Source of the DNA: Prunella strophiata
Taxonomy: Eukaryota; Chordata; Aves; Passeriformes; Prunellidae
Length of the DNA stretch: 64,000 nt
NCBI GenBank assembly: GCA_036583965.1
Contig: JAZBQD010000019.1
Location: 21,827,085-21,891,084 of the forward strand
Direction of reading: 5' to 3'
In this document: piece after piece, positions 35,641 through 48,460 of the stretch
Position numbering within the stretch: position 1 is the first letter of the stretch
Layout: the number at the start of each line of letters is the position of its first letter
The notes under the pieces: model-generated
Databases searched by the model: none
What the model was told of the DNA's origin: nothing
Seen by the model: the letters and a program-made list of their open reading frames with translations, nothing else
Translations under genes and position numbers: made by a program

Positions 35641-37514
35641 AGAGAAAATGTGTTCAAGACAGAGGGACTTTTACCTTTATGTGAAGTTTATGTATTGCCT
35701 GAAGAGAGGATCTGTTAAGGGTAAAGATTTAAGAGCCTGCTGGGCTGTAAGACCCCATAAGGAAGAAAAAAATGCAAACAGAGAACCTGCCACATGAGGT
35801 CGAGCTGGGATTTTCTTCAACTCTCTCACTATCCTACATCCTTGTATCAGAGGGATGTACCCTTTACAAAGTGGTTATTAGTCTAACTGTCATAAGGCTG
35901 GGTAACAACCCCCAAAGGTTAAAACACAGAATTGGGAGTTCACTGGCTTGAATTCAGTAAGGTACATTTATAGTAAGATCATATATAAATTGGATAAAAT
36001 TCCATCTGCTCTGGATTTCAAAACCTCTTAATTGCCTACACTGTCATTTTCACGAGAACTGAATGCGTGCAGGGGGAAAAAAAAAGCTGCACATGTTCCC
36101 TCTGGCAGGAATAATATATACCTCATTATCGTGACTAAGTTTTCTAAAGAAACATAGTTGAAGAAAGCTGTGTCTAGGAGTTATTTTGGATAGAAGAGTT
36201 TCATTTAAAAACTTGCTACTTAGGACATGGAAGTCAAGTTAGTCGTCATGTCTGATAGAGCCAGCTCAGCAGCCCTCCCACAATTCCAGGGCAATTTTGT
36301 GCACGTTCACAGGCTGCAGACAAGGACAGCAAGGCTGCAATAGGGCCAGAGAATTGATGGATACCCCAGGAGCAGAAGGGCAGAGCATGCACAGGGGGAG
36401 GGAGCAGATCACAGCCAAGCCATTACATGAGCAGGTGTGAGGCTGAGATAAAACAGAAGCACAATTATGGCTGGGCTCCAGGACCCCCCACTTAGCAAAT
36501 GACCCTCGCTCATTATGGAATTGTCTTTTCTCAGCTCGATGGAGGCAGCTAATGCCTCTGCTGCAGGCTGTGTCCCAGACACACAAAAGTGAGTAAGAGG
36601 CAGTATGACATGGAAGCAGAGAAGAGGTGAGCCTGGTTCCCACACTGCCTGCCAGGGAGTGGGGTCTTTCCAAGGGAAGGTGGCTGCACCCACTTCATGC
36701 AAGCAGGGAGTTTTTGGAACAGGCTGCAGGCTCTTACTGCTCACAAGCACCCTTAACAAAAACTGTCATTTCCAGGGTGGATGATTAGCAAGCAAAGGTC
36801 TGGGACAGTTTTGGAGCCTGCCGACTTCAGGAACTCTCAAGTTTTTTCCAGGCTACAGCTGGTCTCAAATGGCCTCATGAAACTCGTTGTTACCATCTGT
36901 AATCCTGGCAGGGGATGAAACAGGCAGGTTTAATAAAGGTTTAAAAGGAACTTTAGGGCTGCTCTTTCAAAGGAACAGGACAGCCAGCTGCAGGTTTACA
37001 GCCATACAGGTGAGCAGTGTCCCTGCCCTCAGTGGTTTCCCTCACTTCTTCTGCAAGCCAGGTCCCCATCAGGCACATGCTCCACCAGCAAACGAATGTG
37101 TGCTGTACTTCACTTACTGGAAACACAGCCCTGACTGTTTAATTCTGAAGAATGAAGCTCATTTAATTTCAAATATGCAAAATATGCATGATTGTTTGTA
37201 TTAGTATTCACACCTCAAGGAACTGATATAAAAGCTCTAACAGGATCTATCTACTTCAACACTTACTAGTATGTATTTGTGCTGAGGTTGCACCTGGAGA
37301 CCACATCAACCCCAGAGTGCCATGGTATGAGATGCACAGCCACCATGGGCCTGCACAAACTCATGCTTTCCAGGAATTCCCAGATGTCAGCTACAGGCTT
37401 CCTCACATACTGAAGTGCTTTCCCAAAGCACAGCTGCTCTTCCCAAGGTCTGCAGCACATACCACCTGATGCCACAATGTTGGGCACCAGGATGCCTCAG
37501 TATTTTTTGCAAAT

Positions 37515-37705
37515 CCTGTCCTTAAACACTTAGGAAGATACTGGAAATCAATTGGATTTAAGCTCCCAAATCCCGAGTCCTTTTTGAAAGTATTACCTTA
37601 CATGACCTGCCTAGCATGTTCTGAGAAGTCTTTGACAGGCCTGGGATTTAACCCAGATATCCCAAGCTCCAGCCTGATATCCTAATCTCTAAACCATAGA
37701 AGTTA
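37515..37705 (-). mobile_element. ancient tRNA-derived SINE relic
   Basis: Read on the minus strand from 37705, TGGTTTAGAGATTAGGA resembles a pol III A box and GGTTAAATCCC (37653-37643) a B box, spaced as in a tRNA-derived SINE head. Further downstream the sequence GGGAGCTTAAATCCAATTGA at about 37580 resembles the TTAAATCCCATTGATTTC tail shared by old amniote SINE/LINE families. The family cannot be fixed without a repeat library. Confidence 0.55.
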
Positions 37706-38394
37706 AATGTGCATGTCTTGCAAGCTAATTTCTTTTGAAATAAATTGCCTCTTAATCCCAACCTTTTTATACCCATGTTTTGCAGCAAATGATGGAGTAT
37801 TACTGCCTGGTTCCAACTTGCCCACTTCACAGAGAGGCATGTTCTCTTCCCTCTCCAGAAAGGCTGCTTGCACAGTACTCTGGAGCAGGAGCCTAAGTCA
37901 CAGAGCCCTTCCCCAGCCCAACACTACATAACATTGTTCTACATGAGATGTGGCGGCTCTGCTCTGCCACTGTGATGAATGTTGGCCATGTGTCAGCAGT
38001 TTGTTCAAGACAAATTTAGGGAGCAGTGAGATGCAGGATCACTAACAGCAGAAGGCATAAGGACTTTTGGAATGCACTTTATCAGAACTAGCACGCTATT
38101 GCTCTCAAACTGAATGCCCTTCCTGGTTTAAGGAAGGTGAACCTCATCCTAGGCTGGTCATCTTTTCAACAAGATACACATAACAGCTCATGCCAAGGTC
38201 TCACTGACCCCTGCAAGTCTGCAAGACCAGAGCTCCAAGTGTGAGAAAAATCTTACTTTGTTGTAGAGCAATATACTTCCCAGACAGCAAGTGGGTTTTT
38301 TTTTCCACCCAAGTCTTTCTATCCCCTCTACGAAAACAAAATGTCAGTGTTGCTCTGAGAATTATTAAAACAGCAAAAACTGAAAGATTAGATT

Positions 38395-38620
38395 TATCAC
38401 AGTAGACAGTGGATTATGAAGAATAATTCATCAAACATCAGAACAAAAAGCCCACAATTTATAGGCGGCTTTGTTGAGTCAGTGAAATCTCATTGGACTT
38501 CTCCCCACCTAATGAATGCCAAGCTTAATTGATGGTTCCTAAATTCATCTGTCAAGAACATGTATTTATTAATTCAGTATTTTTAATAATATTGTAGATG
38601 TATACAGAAGAGTGGTTTTG
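38395..38620. promoter_or_regulatory. candidate conserved non-coding element
   Basis: GGATTATGAAGAATAATTC, CACAATTTATAGGCGGC, CCTAATGAATGCC, GCTTAATTGATGG and ATTAATTCAG occur within about 200 bp of unique AT-rich DNA; a TGAGTCAG AP-1-like site lies in the middle. Confidence 0.3.
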
Positions 38621-38814
38621 TTTTCAGTGGATTCACTGGTGTTCACATTACATTTACACATACGTGTGCATATATAGAGAGGTACATGCTGCATCCAAAT
38701 GAATGTAGGTAAAGGTATGTGTATGTTCTCATGCACTGAAACAATTACCTAAGGCTTATTACAGAAAATTCCTGCATCTTTCAGTGCACAAGGTTCTTTT
38801 CAGGGGGAGATATG

Positions 38815-38910
38815 CAATAAGGTGCCTGCCTAGAATTTGGAAGAGCTGAGGTCTAACATAGTTTCTCCTTGATATCCCATGTGATGCTAGGCCACACCAT
38901 GTAACAGCAC
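38815..38910 (+). mobile_element. MIR/CORE-like SINE relic
   Basis: CTAGAATTTGGAAGAGCTGA, GGTCTAACA and a segment near GATGCTAGGCCACACCATGTAAC parallel MIR-type heads and cores (ACTAGAATTCAGGAGACCTGGGTTCTAATCC, TGTGACCTTGGGCAAGTCAC). The match is diverged but in the right order and spacing. Confidence 0.5.
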
Positions 38911-41869
38911 TCATGCTCCAATGAGCAGAATTAGGGCTGTCAACACAGCTAGAAATCTGCCCTTGTCTAATTTATAAGACCCAAATTTTTAGCTTTGCTT
39001 TTAAAAACCTATCTGTATAATACATATACAACAGTTATTACACACAGCCACAAATGTGTCACTTCACATGCCAATGTTCCTGGCATGCCAATCACTGCTA
39101 ATGTTTCACAACAATAGCACAAAATCAGGGCTGTCCATCAACCATCAGCATTTCTTCCAGAAAAAAGGCCGTGACTCAGGTGGGGTGTGAAGTTTACTTT
39201 TCCCTGTTATTTCTACCTTGTACCACTTTGGACCTCTGCAGCCCACTACCTGCTAAAACCCTGAGAATCTTATCTGGGATCCTACCAGCAGCATTTCTCA
39301 GTTACAAAGGCATTAGTGTTACAGAAAATGAACTCTGCTAAAGGAAGAGTCCTTGATCCCTCTCAGCCAGAGACCAACCTTTGCTCACTCATTCATTGTC
39401 TGATACCTACGATCCTGGCTACTTCCTGATCTGCTCACCTATGATCTTTTTTCTGTAGTCTCTTTTGGCTAGACAAGCAGTAGAAAAGCCTACATGAAGT
39501 CACTCTTGTACTCATTACATTCATCCATTGAGCTGTGCAGCAACAGTATCAGTCTACTTGACTTGCTATAGTACCTTTAATTATTACAGAGCTATACCTT
39601 GAGGAAAAGCACCTTTTATTCCACCCCTGATGGCTCCTGCATAATAGTCTGTGCTCAGACACATTCATGGTAGCTTCATTTATTTTCCTAAGTCAGATCC
39701 TTAAGACAAGGCAGAACTGTCTGAGACTATCACTCATCCCAGATCGAAACCTGGATCTCAGTGGTGACAGCTACAACAGGCAGTAAGAGCAATGAGCAGA
39801 CAGAGCAGATGTATGTCTCTTGAGACCCTGTGTGTGAGGTGGACCTCATCTCCCATCTCTCCAAAAGGTGAGCCACTTATCCATGGCTCCCACAAATAAA
39901 CAACATTCAGCCTAACAAAAGCAAGGATTGTGATGGCCAGACTGGAACATAACTGGCTCAGGAACATCGTCCTGACTGGCACAAGAAGATAAATGTTTTT
40001 CATCAATTAAGGTACTGTATGTCCTACTACCTTCCAGAGACACAGGATGCTAATATTAACAGATTAGCACAGCACCAAGAGATGCTTTCTACAGGTTTTC
40101 CAATAGCATTCCACCACAGCCTCTCCCGTGTTTAGTTTCATTTGGCTGTTCTTTGTCCAGGTGCTGGTTTCACAAAGCACTCTGAAAGCAGAGAAACTGC
40201 ACCATATACTTCTGATGTAAGGCAGATATCAAGATAAACTTGATAAGAAAGCAGAGTCCAGACATCATCTGCAGGGCTAGTACATCATCTTTGGTAGCAC
40301 AAGCATATAGATGAAACCAGAGAAAGAAAACAGCAAAGCTGGGATGTCTCCAAATAAGTTTCTAGTCCATACGGGTGTGTGTGAACATTATTCCTGGTCA
40401 AAGTACTACATACAGGTAGCTTTCCCTAATGTTTATAATTTCATACACAGAATTCACATTCCAAGAAAGTCTAGTTTCTCAAAAATGTCCGTTACCAAGG
40501 GAAAGGTTTTGCTGTTGGAAGCTACATCATAATTTTAAGCTGCAAATCCAGTTCACTGTCCCTGTGGAGAAGATGGAAGGTGGAAGAACCTTGCATGACT
40601 GAATCGACTACTTCCTCAGAATCCTCAAGTGCTAACAAAGGGATTAACAGTCCCTCTAACACTGACATGGACATTCAGAAAATGCTTATTTTCTGTCTCC
40701 AGATGCAGTTAATTAAAACACAATGGACCTGTGACCTGTTCAGCATCCCACTTCTTTCCATCTCAGAATATAACATAACATCTTGTGCAGCTAGTCATCT
40801 TCCTGACACCCTAAATAATTTCTGCAGCCCAGCCTGTCTGTCACTGTCCTCCAACAGCAACCAGTGCTTCCTTATCCTAATGGTCAAGCAAGAGTCCACC
40901 AACAACTATGCTTGTGTGGAAAGCGAAGATGTAAAGCTGCAGTCTCTGTGTGCACAGTAAACACTGTCACTGTGCACTCTATTTTGCATGACATAAGTAT
41001 CTTATAGCCTATACAAAATGCACAGACCAAAGCAAAACAAAGCCTAAGGTGTGTATATACATATATAATCCTGTTTGCTTTGCATTCCATCATGCTGAAA
41101 AAGAAAATGGTGACTTGTGAGCTACTTATTCACTCCAACAGTGCAGGCTATGGGGCAGATGCTTCCCTGCTCTTCCCTTGCACATAAATGCCCCATTTAA
41201 TTTGCTCTTTTACCTTTCTCCCAGTTGAGCAATGCTCATTAAATCCACTCTTTTCTCTCTTTTTGGGGAAATACTACTTCCTCTGCATCTCTCCTCTCTG
41301 TGAGGAAAGTCACACTGGTCAGTTGTTCAGACAGACTGGAATCACAGTCCTTCAAGAACACACAATGATGCCACTCCCAGCCATCTTTTGTATTTTAATT
41401 GAAAATTTAATTGAAAGCATTCTTTCTCTTTCCTCCCCCTGCTAACAAAGGAGGGTCTCATTTATTACACCAGTGCACAGTGGAAGCACAGCAAAAGACA
41501 ACTCTGCTGCATCCCATCTGCCCAAAGGGATTCTTATTCCATGGCTGAGGCAGAGCAGTAGTGGCCCCTTTCTATTAAGATTTTCAAGGCTTTATGTGTT
41601 CTTTGCAGCTCTTCAGCTCCCAAGCAAGAGAGCTGAAAGTGCTAACACAGCAGGAATATCCCAGTAGCTCCTAAGGAAGGGAAGAGTCTCCTCAGCTCTT
41701 TTAATTACTCTCTTAGTATATCTGAGCAGCTGGCTTATCCCTTTCCCAGCTTTCTGGAGATGTTACACAAAGCTCTTCTCACAACCTCTACCCCCACCAC
41801 TGCATCTGGATAATAGCTCACATAAAATTCCCACTTCCTTTCTGCTGACTTGTAGTTCTGGCTCTGTAC

Positions 41870-42110
41870 TCTACATCAGCCTGCTTCTAGTCAAACTACA
41901 ATTTCAGCCTGTTTCTCAGTCATCTTCTTTCAGTCATATCTCTGTTCACATTCAACAAAGCTAAAGCACAGCTCCTAATCTTCTCAGTCAAGCCATCCCT
42001 TCTATCTCCTTTCTCATCAACAGAGAATGCCACTAACTTTCTGTCAAGCATGCCTGCAGCCCTGACCTTATAATCAACATTGACCTCATTTTGAAGTCTG
42101 AATCTAGACA
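41870..42110 (+). mobile_element. possible L2/L3-type LINE relic
   Basis: The phrases AGCACAGCTCCTAATCTTCTC and CTGTCAAGCATGCCTGCAGCC, followed by ATCAACATTGACCTCA, parallel the L3/L2 reverse-transcriptase C-terminal region (AACTCCTCATCTT, CTGTCAxxCAGGCCCGxAACC, ATCATCxTTGACTC). The similarity is weak and was judged by memory of the consensus. Confidence 0.3.
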
Positions 42111-42329
42111 TCAAGTGCTAACTGCTCACAAATGACAGGTGAAAACAAGCCAACTGTCCCCCATCCCCTCAAAGTTCCCATTTCTCTTGAGCCACACATT
42201 TAGTAAGATATGTGGAGGTCTCCAAGACACAGAACTCCTTGGCTGAATTCCTGAAGACATATTCCCAAATGACATATCACCCCTACAGGTGCCAACAGCC
42301 TGGTGCAAAGACAGAACACTTGTAAAGAA

Positions 42330-42560
42330 TCATCAAATCAAAGCTCATCATCAAAGAACATGCTCTGGTTGGAAGGGACCTCAAAAGACAGCCTGGTTTA
42401 ACTTTCCATGGGAAAGGAAGCCTAAAAGAGATCGTAACATCTTGAAAATCTCCAGTGATGAAATCCCTGGGGAAGTTGTTGCCATGACTGGTAGTTCTCA
42501 ATGTAAAAAATTCCTTACCTGGAAAAAGATGAAGCCTCACTCAAAATGCCACAGAGATGG
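42330..42560 (-). mobile_element. CR1 LINE 3' fragment, diverged
   Basis: On the plus strand CTGGTTGGAAGGGACCTCAA, CTTGAAAATCTCCAGTGATG, CCCTGGGGAAGTTGTTGCC and GTAAAAAATTCCTTACC follow antisense CR1 (GGTTGGAAGGGACCTC, CTTGAACACCTCCAGGGATGG, TCTGTTCCAGTG, GTAAAGAATTTCTTCC). The sense direction is minus. Confidence 0.7.
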
Positions 42561-43276
42561 GGCCAGCTGGCACATAAGCAGGAAGGTTAGATTTAAGAAA
42601 ACACCCAGAAGCAAATGAACTTCCAAGACTGTTTTGACTCCACATATAAACACATTCCTGCCACGCACTGGCTGAAACCTGTGTAGGAAAGGATCAAGGA
42701 GCCACAACAAACAAACTCCATGTTAGTCACAGCCAGGCAGGGGGAAGGCTCAGAGAGGACTGCAGAAATGCCCCAAGGGCCCTGTCAGTAGTAAGCCTGC
42801 ACAACAGCAGCACTCCTGTGAGAAATAACCAGCTGCCAGAGCCTGAGGATATATGGGACACACATCACCTGTGCCACCTTGAGAAACACACATCCCCTGT
42901 GCCTCATCTTAAATGCCTCTGAGTCAGCTTTGAGAGCCTGGGGGCTTCAAGCAGTATATAAGACAAAGCAGGGGGGGTAGGGGTGAATGTGTATGGGCAG
43001 TTTTATGTGACTATACAGAGTGTGATGAGGGGATGTTTGGAAGAGGTCAGGTACAAGGATTTGGTCAAGAAATGAAGCTGTGCCAGGGCTTAAGAACAAA
43101 GTTAAAAGGGAAGCATGGAGCAGGGCATTTGTGTACACAGCTTGTATGAAGAATGGTAGGCAAGATCCATTCACAGAGAGGCAAATGAAGAATAGGATCA
43201 GGACAGTATTTGTGTGTGTGCAGGAGGAGTGGAGGGTTCCTACAGTGTGTGTGCAGGACAGTACTGTGTTTTGTTT

Positions 43277-43800
43277 CATAGCATCATAGTTTGGGTTAGA
43301 ATGGACCTTAAACATCATCTAGTTCCAACCTCCCTGCCATGGGCAGGGGCACCTTCCACTAAACCAGATTGCTCAAAGCCCCATCCAGCCTGGCTTTAAA
43401 CACTTCCAGGAATGGGGCAGACATGATTTCTCTGGCCAGTCTGTTCCAGTAGCTCACCACTACCACAGAAAAGAATTTTTTCCTAATATCTAACCTAAAC
43501 CTACTGTCTTTCAGTTGGAAGTCATTCCCCCTTGTCTTATCACTACCACATCCTTGTAAAAGTCCCTCTCCAGCTCTCTTGTAGGTCCCCTTTAGGTGCT
43601 GCAAGGTGCTATGATGTCTCCCCCAGTACTCCTCCAGGTTGAACAACCTCAACTCTCTCATCCTGTGTTCACAGGAGAGGTGTTCCAGCCTTCTGACGAT
43701 CTTCATCACCTGGGACAAAGAGCAGGAATGACAGAAGCAGCATTGAACAATCCAGCAGCCTGTCACCAGTGTGGACAGAGGCACAGTATGATGATGACAT
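43277..43800 (-). mobile_element. CR1 LINE 3' end, relatively young
   Basis: From ATAGCATCATAGTTTGGGTT through CATCTAGTTCCAACCTCCCT, CTGCCATGGGCAGGGGCACC and GCCCCATCCAGCCTGGC, this is antisense CR1. On the minus strand an open frame of 150 codons (43811-43359) carries the ORF2 C-terminus: a MRELRLFNLEEY segment, FRLDIRKKFF, YWNRLAREI and LEVFKARLDGALSNLV. The 5' side is truncated. It is the best preserved transposon in the window. Confidence 0.9.
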
Positions 43801-45939
43801 GCAGAGGGCAAAGCCCAGTCCCAGACAGATTCTGCCCAGTTATATCCTTTCTCTGGCTTTGGTTATAATTACGTAGATACGAGCAAGCCTGAAGTCTTGC
43901 TGAAGCACAACACTGCCCCAGATTAATAGAACAAGGAAGTAGGAGTAGGGGTCTGAGGTGGACCTGGAAGTACATGCAGTCTGGCAGATGTGGGCAGCCA
44001 TGCCTGAATTGGTATCAAGAAAGGGATATAATAAGGTCACTCTTTCAGAAGAATTATACTTAAAAGGTAGTAAAGCTCTGCTGAAGATGTAACGCTCATA
44101 AGCCAGTTACTGGTGTTAGCTGTGCCTTGATGGAATATTCAAACACCAGCACACATGGCAGACAAGTCAATATGAAAGACACAGCTATTCAGCAGCCCAC
44201 ACCAGTGACCAAGGTGCAGGGACTACATAGAAGTTCAGGTAGAATAACTTACAAAGAGATCTGGATGAGGCCCTGGAGTTTGTATCCTTTGCAGCCAGCT
44301 CTCAGGAAAAACATGTACAGAGATCAATAAAAGTCCCTCAAGAGAGACAAATTAAATCCACAACTGACTTCCCCAATAGTGTCACTGGCACCATGCATTA
44401 GGTCATCCCTAATGACCAGTCATACAGACCATGGAGCCCTGAGCTCTCTGCACTGATGCAAAGAGAAAAGGTCCTATGCTAAACCAGCCACATCCTGTCC
44501 TGTTTCCTTCTTGTCAATCTCTCCTCTGAATATCAACTTTTCTTTTCTTCTCCTCACCATATTTCCCCTACTTTTCACATGTCTGCTCTGATCTGTCTGC
44601 CCCTTCTACTGTTCACTTATTATCTCTTTCTCTTCTTCTTCCCATGTTTTTTTTTTCCTTGCCCCCAGATCTTAGTGCAGGGCTGCCAAATCCCTGCTTC
44701 AAGGGTGTAACCCAGCTGATTTACTTTCCTTAAAGCAGTGTCTGCTCTCATGTAAATTACCCTCCAAACTCAGCCTGTGAAACAGGCTTGTTCACTAAAC
44801 TCTATGAATAGGAAAGTAGGCACAGCTGGCCTATTCATAATCAACATAAAAAATAGATTAGCACTTTACAGATTAAACATTATTGTTTCAACAGTTAACA
44901 TAAATCAACTACACTTATAGGCCTAGCATTGCTGCTGCCACTGCAGGGTGACAAAGGGTAGGGCTGACAGTCCACAGTGCAGTAGCAAACAGCCTAAATG
45001 TAAGTTCTCCCCTGGCATCCCCAGTGTGTACTGCTAGAGGTTGTTACCAGGACAAAAGTGGGCTATGGAAACAAAGCTAGGGAGGTAATTTCGATTAATT
45101 CACATGCATTTCCAAGCAATCTAGCAACCCACTATTCTAAAGCCAGAATCCAACTGCCTTTCTTTCTTCCCTCAGGCTGATGCAGCTCAAAAATGGAGCA
45201 AAAAAGTCAGCCTCTGGAACAGGAGTGGGACAGGAAGCCTCTAAACACTAACTGGTATGTAGCTCTGTTTACTACAGCTCAAAATATTTGGGCTTCTCTG
45301 GATGAAGATAAACAGTTTGGTGGATTCCATCTATTGCAACCACCTCAAAAAGCACTTCATTACAAGCCAGCATTCTCCTCACCAAAGAGGGGCCAAGTAC
45401 TGAGATCCACTTTAAATATGTCCTGTGGAGAGCAAGGCCAGGAGAGAGTATCCCAAAGTGGTCAGGCTGCACTTTCTCCCTCATCAGGTACAAGATACTA
45501 AGTCACTGGAGACACTCAGTCCAACACACTGTGATCAGTGTGCTATGGCTGTGTAGTGATTAGAGAGATAAAGGCTCACAGAACTAGTCTGCTCCATACC
45601 TTTCCATTCCTTCCTGTTCACTCACTGAGAACCATCCACTGTCTCAAATGTTTGTCTTGGAGCAGCTAATCTGTAATTCCTGAGCTGGTTTTAATGACTT
45701 CAAGGGACTGGCAAAGGCCTTGGCCAGGATATCCCATTAAGAACCAGCCTCACACCTCTTTAAAACAAAAAAGAAAAAAAAAATAGAAGAGAAAGATTGG
45801 TCTGATGCAAAAGACAGATCAGGAGAGGAGGCATTGGCTTATAGGTTTTCTTGGCAGCCGGGGCAAAGACATTAGCAGTTTACAAAGGGCAAGGCAGGAA
45901 AAGTTACATAGAGAGACTTCTTACTATAACCCCTCCTAA

Positions 45940-46235
45940 CAAGCCCTGGTAATTTTAATTGCTTCAGCCTCCTTCTAGCCTTTCTTGATAAATGGGAATA
46001 ACAGTTAATAGACCTGAACCAATCAGCTACATCCAATAAGGTGCTTGAGAAAATTAGCTTTGTTCTCCATGCACAACTGATACCACCTCAGTTTCATTCA
46101 TTATCCAAAATGAGCTAACTAATGTAAATTTTCTAGTAATAATTTGAAATTTGGAAGGATTGATGCTGAAGAGCCTTTTCCAAGAACTTGCCAATTAGAG
46201 ATGCAGTGGTTATGTGAGCTTTGTAAGGGAGAAAC
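45940..46235. promoter_or_regulatory. candidate conserved non-coding element
   Basis: AATTTTAATTGCTTC, AACAGTTAATAGACC, AACCAATCAGC (CCAAT box), GAGCTAACTAATG, TAGTAATAATTTG and GCCAATTAGAG in unique sequence. The cluster of homeodomain and CCAAT-type words is unusual for this intron. Confidence 0.28.
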
Positions 46236-48254
46236 TTGTAGGTTTGCTTCAGCTGAGCTCTCCTGGCACAAGCAATAGGTCTCATGAGTTTACTTCTTCA
46301 GTTGTCACAGTACAGCTTCAGAGGTTTGGCTCTGAACTACACATCCTGTAAAACTAAATACTGCAAAGCTTACAGAAAATAAATACAAAATGTGCCCAAT
46401 GTTCACATACGTAACATGACAAAACTTCCTCAGGCTGGTCTGCCTATAAGGAACAAACACACTTTGCTGACTAATGGTGTAAAGACCATTCAGACACCTT
46501 AGATCCAAATTTTTGCCTCAATTCTCAAAACATAAAAGCATGTTGAGTGCGTGGCCTCTCATAAGGAGAATTTCCAATGCTCCTAGCAGTTTTTTCACAG
46601 GGAAGAAAACTTGCAAGCAGAGTTGAAGTGTTTTTTATGACTCAGCATCCTTCCATAGAATCAAGAGCTGCCTGTCAGACAGATCCCAGAAGTGTCATCA
46701 AACAAAACTTATTAGATCACTGTACATGTTATAAATTCATAAAAATTCTATGTGACTACTCTGTGTGTTAGAAAAATACAGATATGTCAAGGTCAGGCCC
46801 TGTAACTCCTTATTTCATCTTATGTCATTTGTTTCCTCTACAAATAACCTATTGCCAAAAGTTGCCTGACTCACTGCATCATGTTTTCATGTTTCTGATG
46901 GGTCAAGAGCCAAGTAACTGTGCAGATGTAAAATTCTGAAAGAAATTAGGAGATAATAACTAGGCAGCATCAAGTAGGATATTAAAAGATCAGTGGGCAG
47001 GCAGATGATGGGATTCTTCACTCCCTCAGAGAAAAATCAGGCATAGTAAACCCAGCCTGTGTCAAGATCAGAGCATCAAGAATATTTCAGAGGGTATCAG
47101 CAGTGGGCTTTGAAACAGAAGCCAGTCCCTCAACATAGCACCTCAGTGTTTCTGCCCCTATACAGATCCTGCTGTGTCAGAAATGCCTGGAGATTGCTGA
47201 GCAAAGGAAATACACATTTGAAAAAAGAAAGTCTCCATATGCAAGAAAAAGGACTATTAATCCTAGTTACAGACTGCAATTTCCAGCAATTGTTTGAAAT
47301 TGGAAGGGTTACCCACATGCTGAAAAGTGTTTTTTGGCAATGGCTTGAGCATTGCTGTGCAGCAGATGCAGCACCTCTGCAGGATGTGGACACTGAATAC
47401 AGCCTGACACTGCTGCCATGTGTACTGTCAGCCAAGATGTATTTGCTTCAGAGCAACACTTCAGGTGTAATCAAAACTGAGAGAACTGTAATGAACACAG
47501 CTTACCCTCTGCACAAACACTGAGCCAACAAATTCCATGCAGGTATGTCATACACTAACCCCCAGGCACCTAAAGAATTTGAAATTGAAGGCAAAAAATG
47601 TCACTAAGCATCCAGTTCAGAACTATTTTTTACCAGGCCATTCCGCATTGCACTTTCTATCTGAAGTTTGTCTCTTCCTTACAGAAGGCCCTCCAAACAA
47701 TCCTTCAGAAAATCTACTGTTCAATTTCCTGTATTGTAAGTCTTACTAATTTGAAAGAAGTCAAAGGAGATTATCCTCTAATCTATATTCAAAACCTCTT
47801 AGACTAAGGGGCCTAGAGTACCCAGGAAGAGGCTGCCATGAGCAGCTGCCAGGACCCAGGCAAATTTCCCCAGGAGCTCTGAGTAGACAGAAAACCCATG
47901 GAATGAGTCAGTACCCTCTTTGAAAGCTCCCCTGACAGTAAGGACACCAGGCTGTCCTTGGCATGACAGTAAGGTCAGTAACACTGAAGGTTGCATACAG
48001 AGCAGGGACACAAGAAACAAAGCAAGGTTCACTACCTGAGCCACATAAAACTCTGTTTGCTTTTCCCATCTGCCCTTGGAACAGCAGTTCTAGACAGCTG
48101 CTGCCCACACAAGGGCTCAGTATAGAGGCAGCCACACTGGGATCCGCCAGTGACTGGGGCCACTTACCAGAGACAAAGCAGGGCAAGCACAGCAGAGGCT
48201 GCAGCAGCAGTGGGACCTGCCCAGGCAGCCACTCGTGCCTTTCAGTTGAGTAAT

Positions 48255-48460
48255 GCAGGACCATTTGTTCTGGGTGACATTAATGCTATTCGCCATCCAT
48301 CTCAGACTCTTTAAATTACCTTTTTATGGCCAAAATCCTTTTCATAATAGATAAAAATCTCTTTTTTATATCGCAAGTTATTGAAAGAAATGTGAAGGTT
48401 TTTTATTTGTCATTACAGTTTTAATAAAAATGTGTTTTTTATTGACGTCTGCTTGGAAGC
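48255..48460. promoter_or_regulatory. candidate conserved non-coding element
   Basis: GACATTAATGC, ATTCGCCATCC, TTTTTATGGCC (CDX/HOX13-like), TTCATAATAG, TTTTTTATATCGC, GTCATTACAG and TTTTTTATTGACGTC (CRE-like TGACGTC). No repeat similarity; CpGs are retained at several of these words. Confidence 0.38.

Noticed and set aside
43359..43811. 150-codon minus-strand open frame that looks like a gene
   Set aside because: It is the C-terminal part of a CR1 ORF2 and is annotated as a transposon, not as a host gene.
44500..44670. long pyrimidine-rich stretch ending in CCCCCAG, a strong acceptor-like site on the plus strand
   Set aside because: No open frame or donor follows that would make an exon; probably just a pyrimidine-biased intron segment.
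47059..47523. 154-codon plus-strand open frame
   Set aside because: No recognisable domain, no promoter or splice context, and low-complexity amino-acid usage typical of chance frames in an intron.
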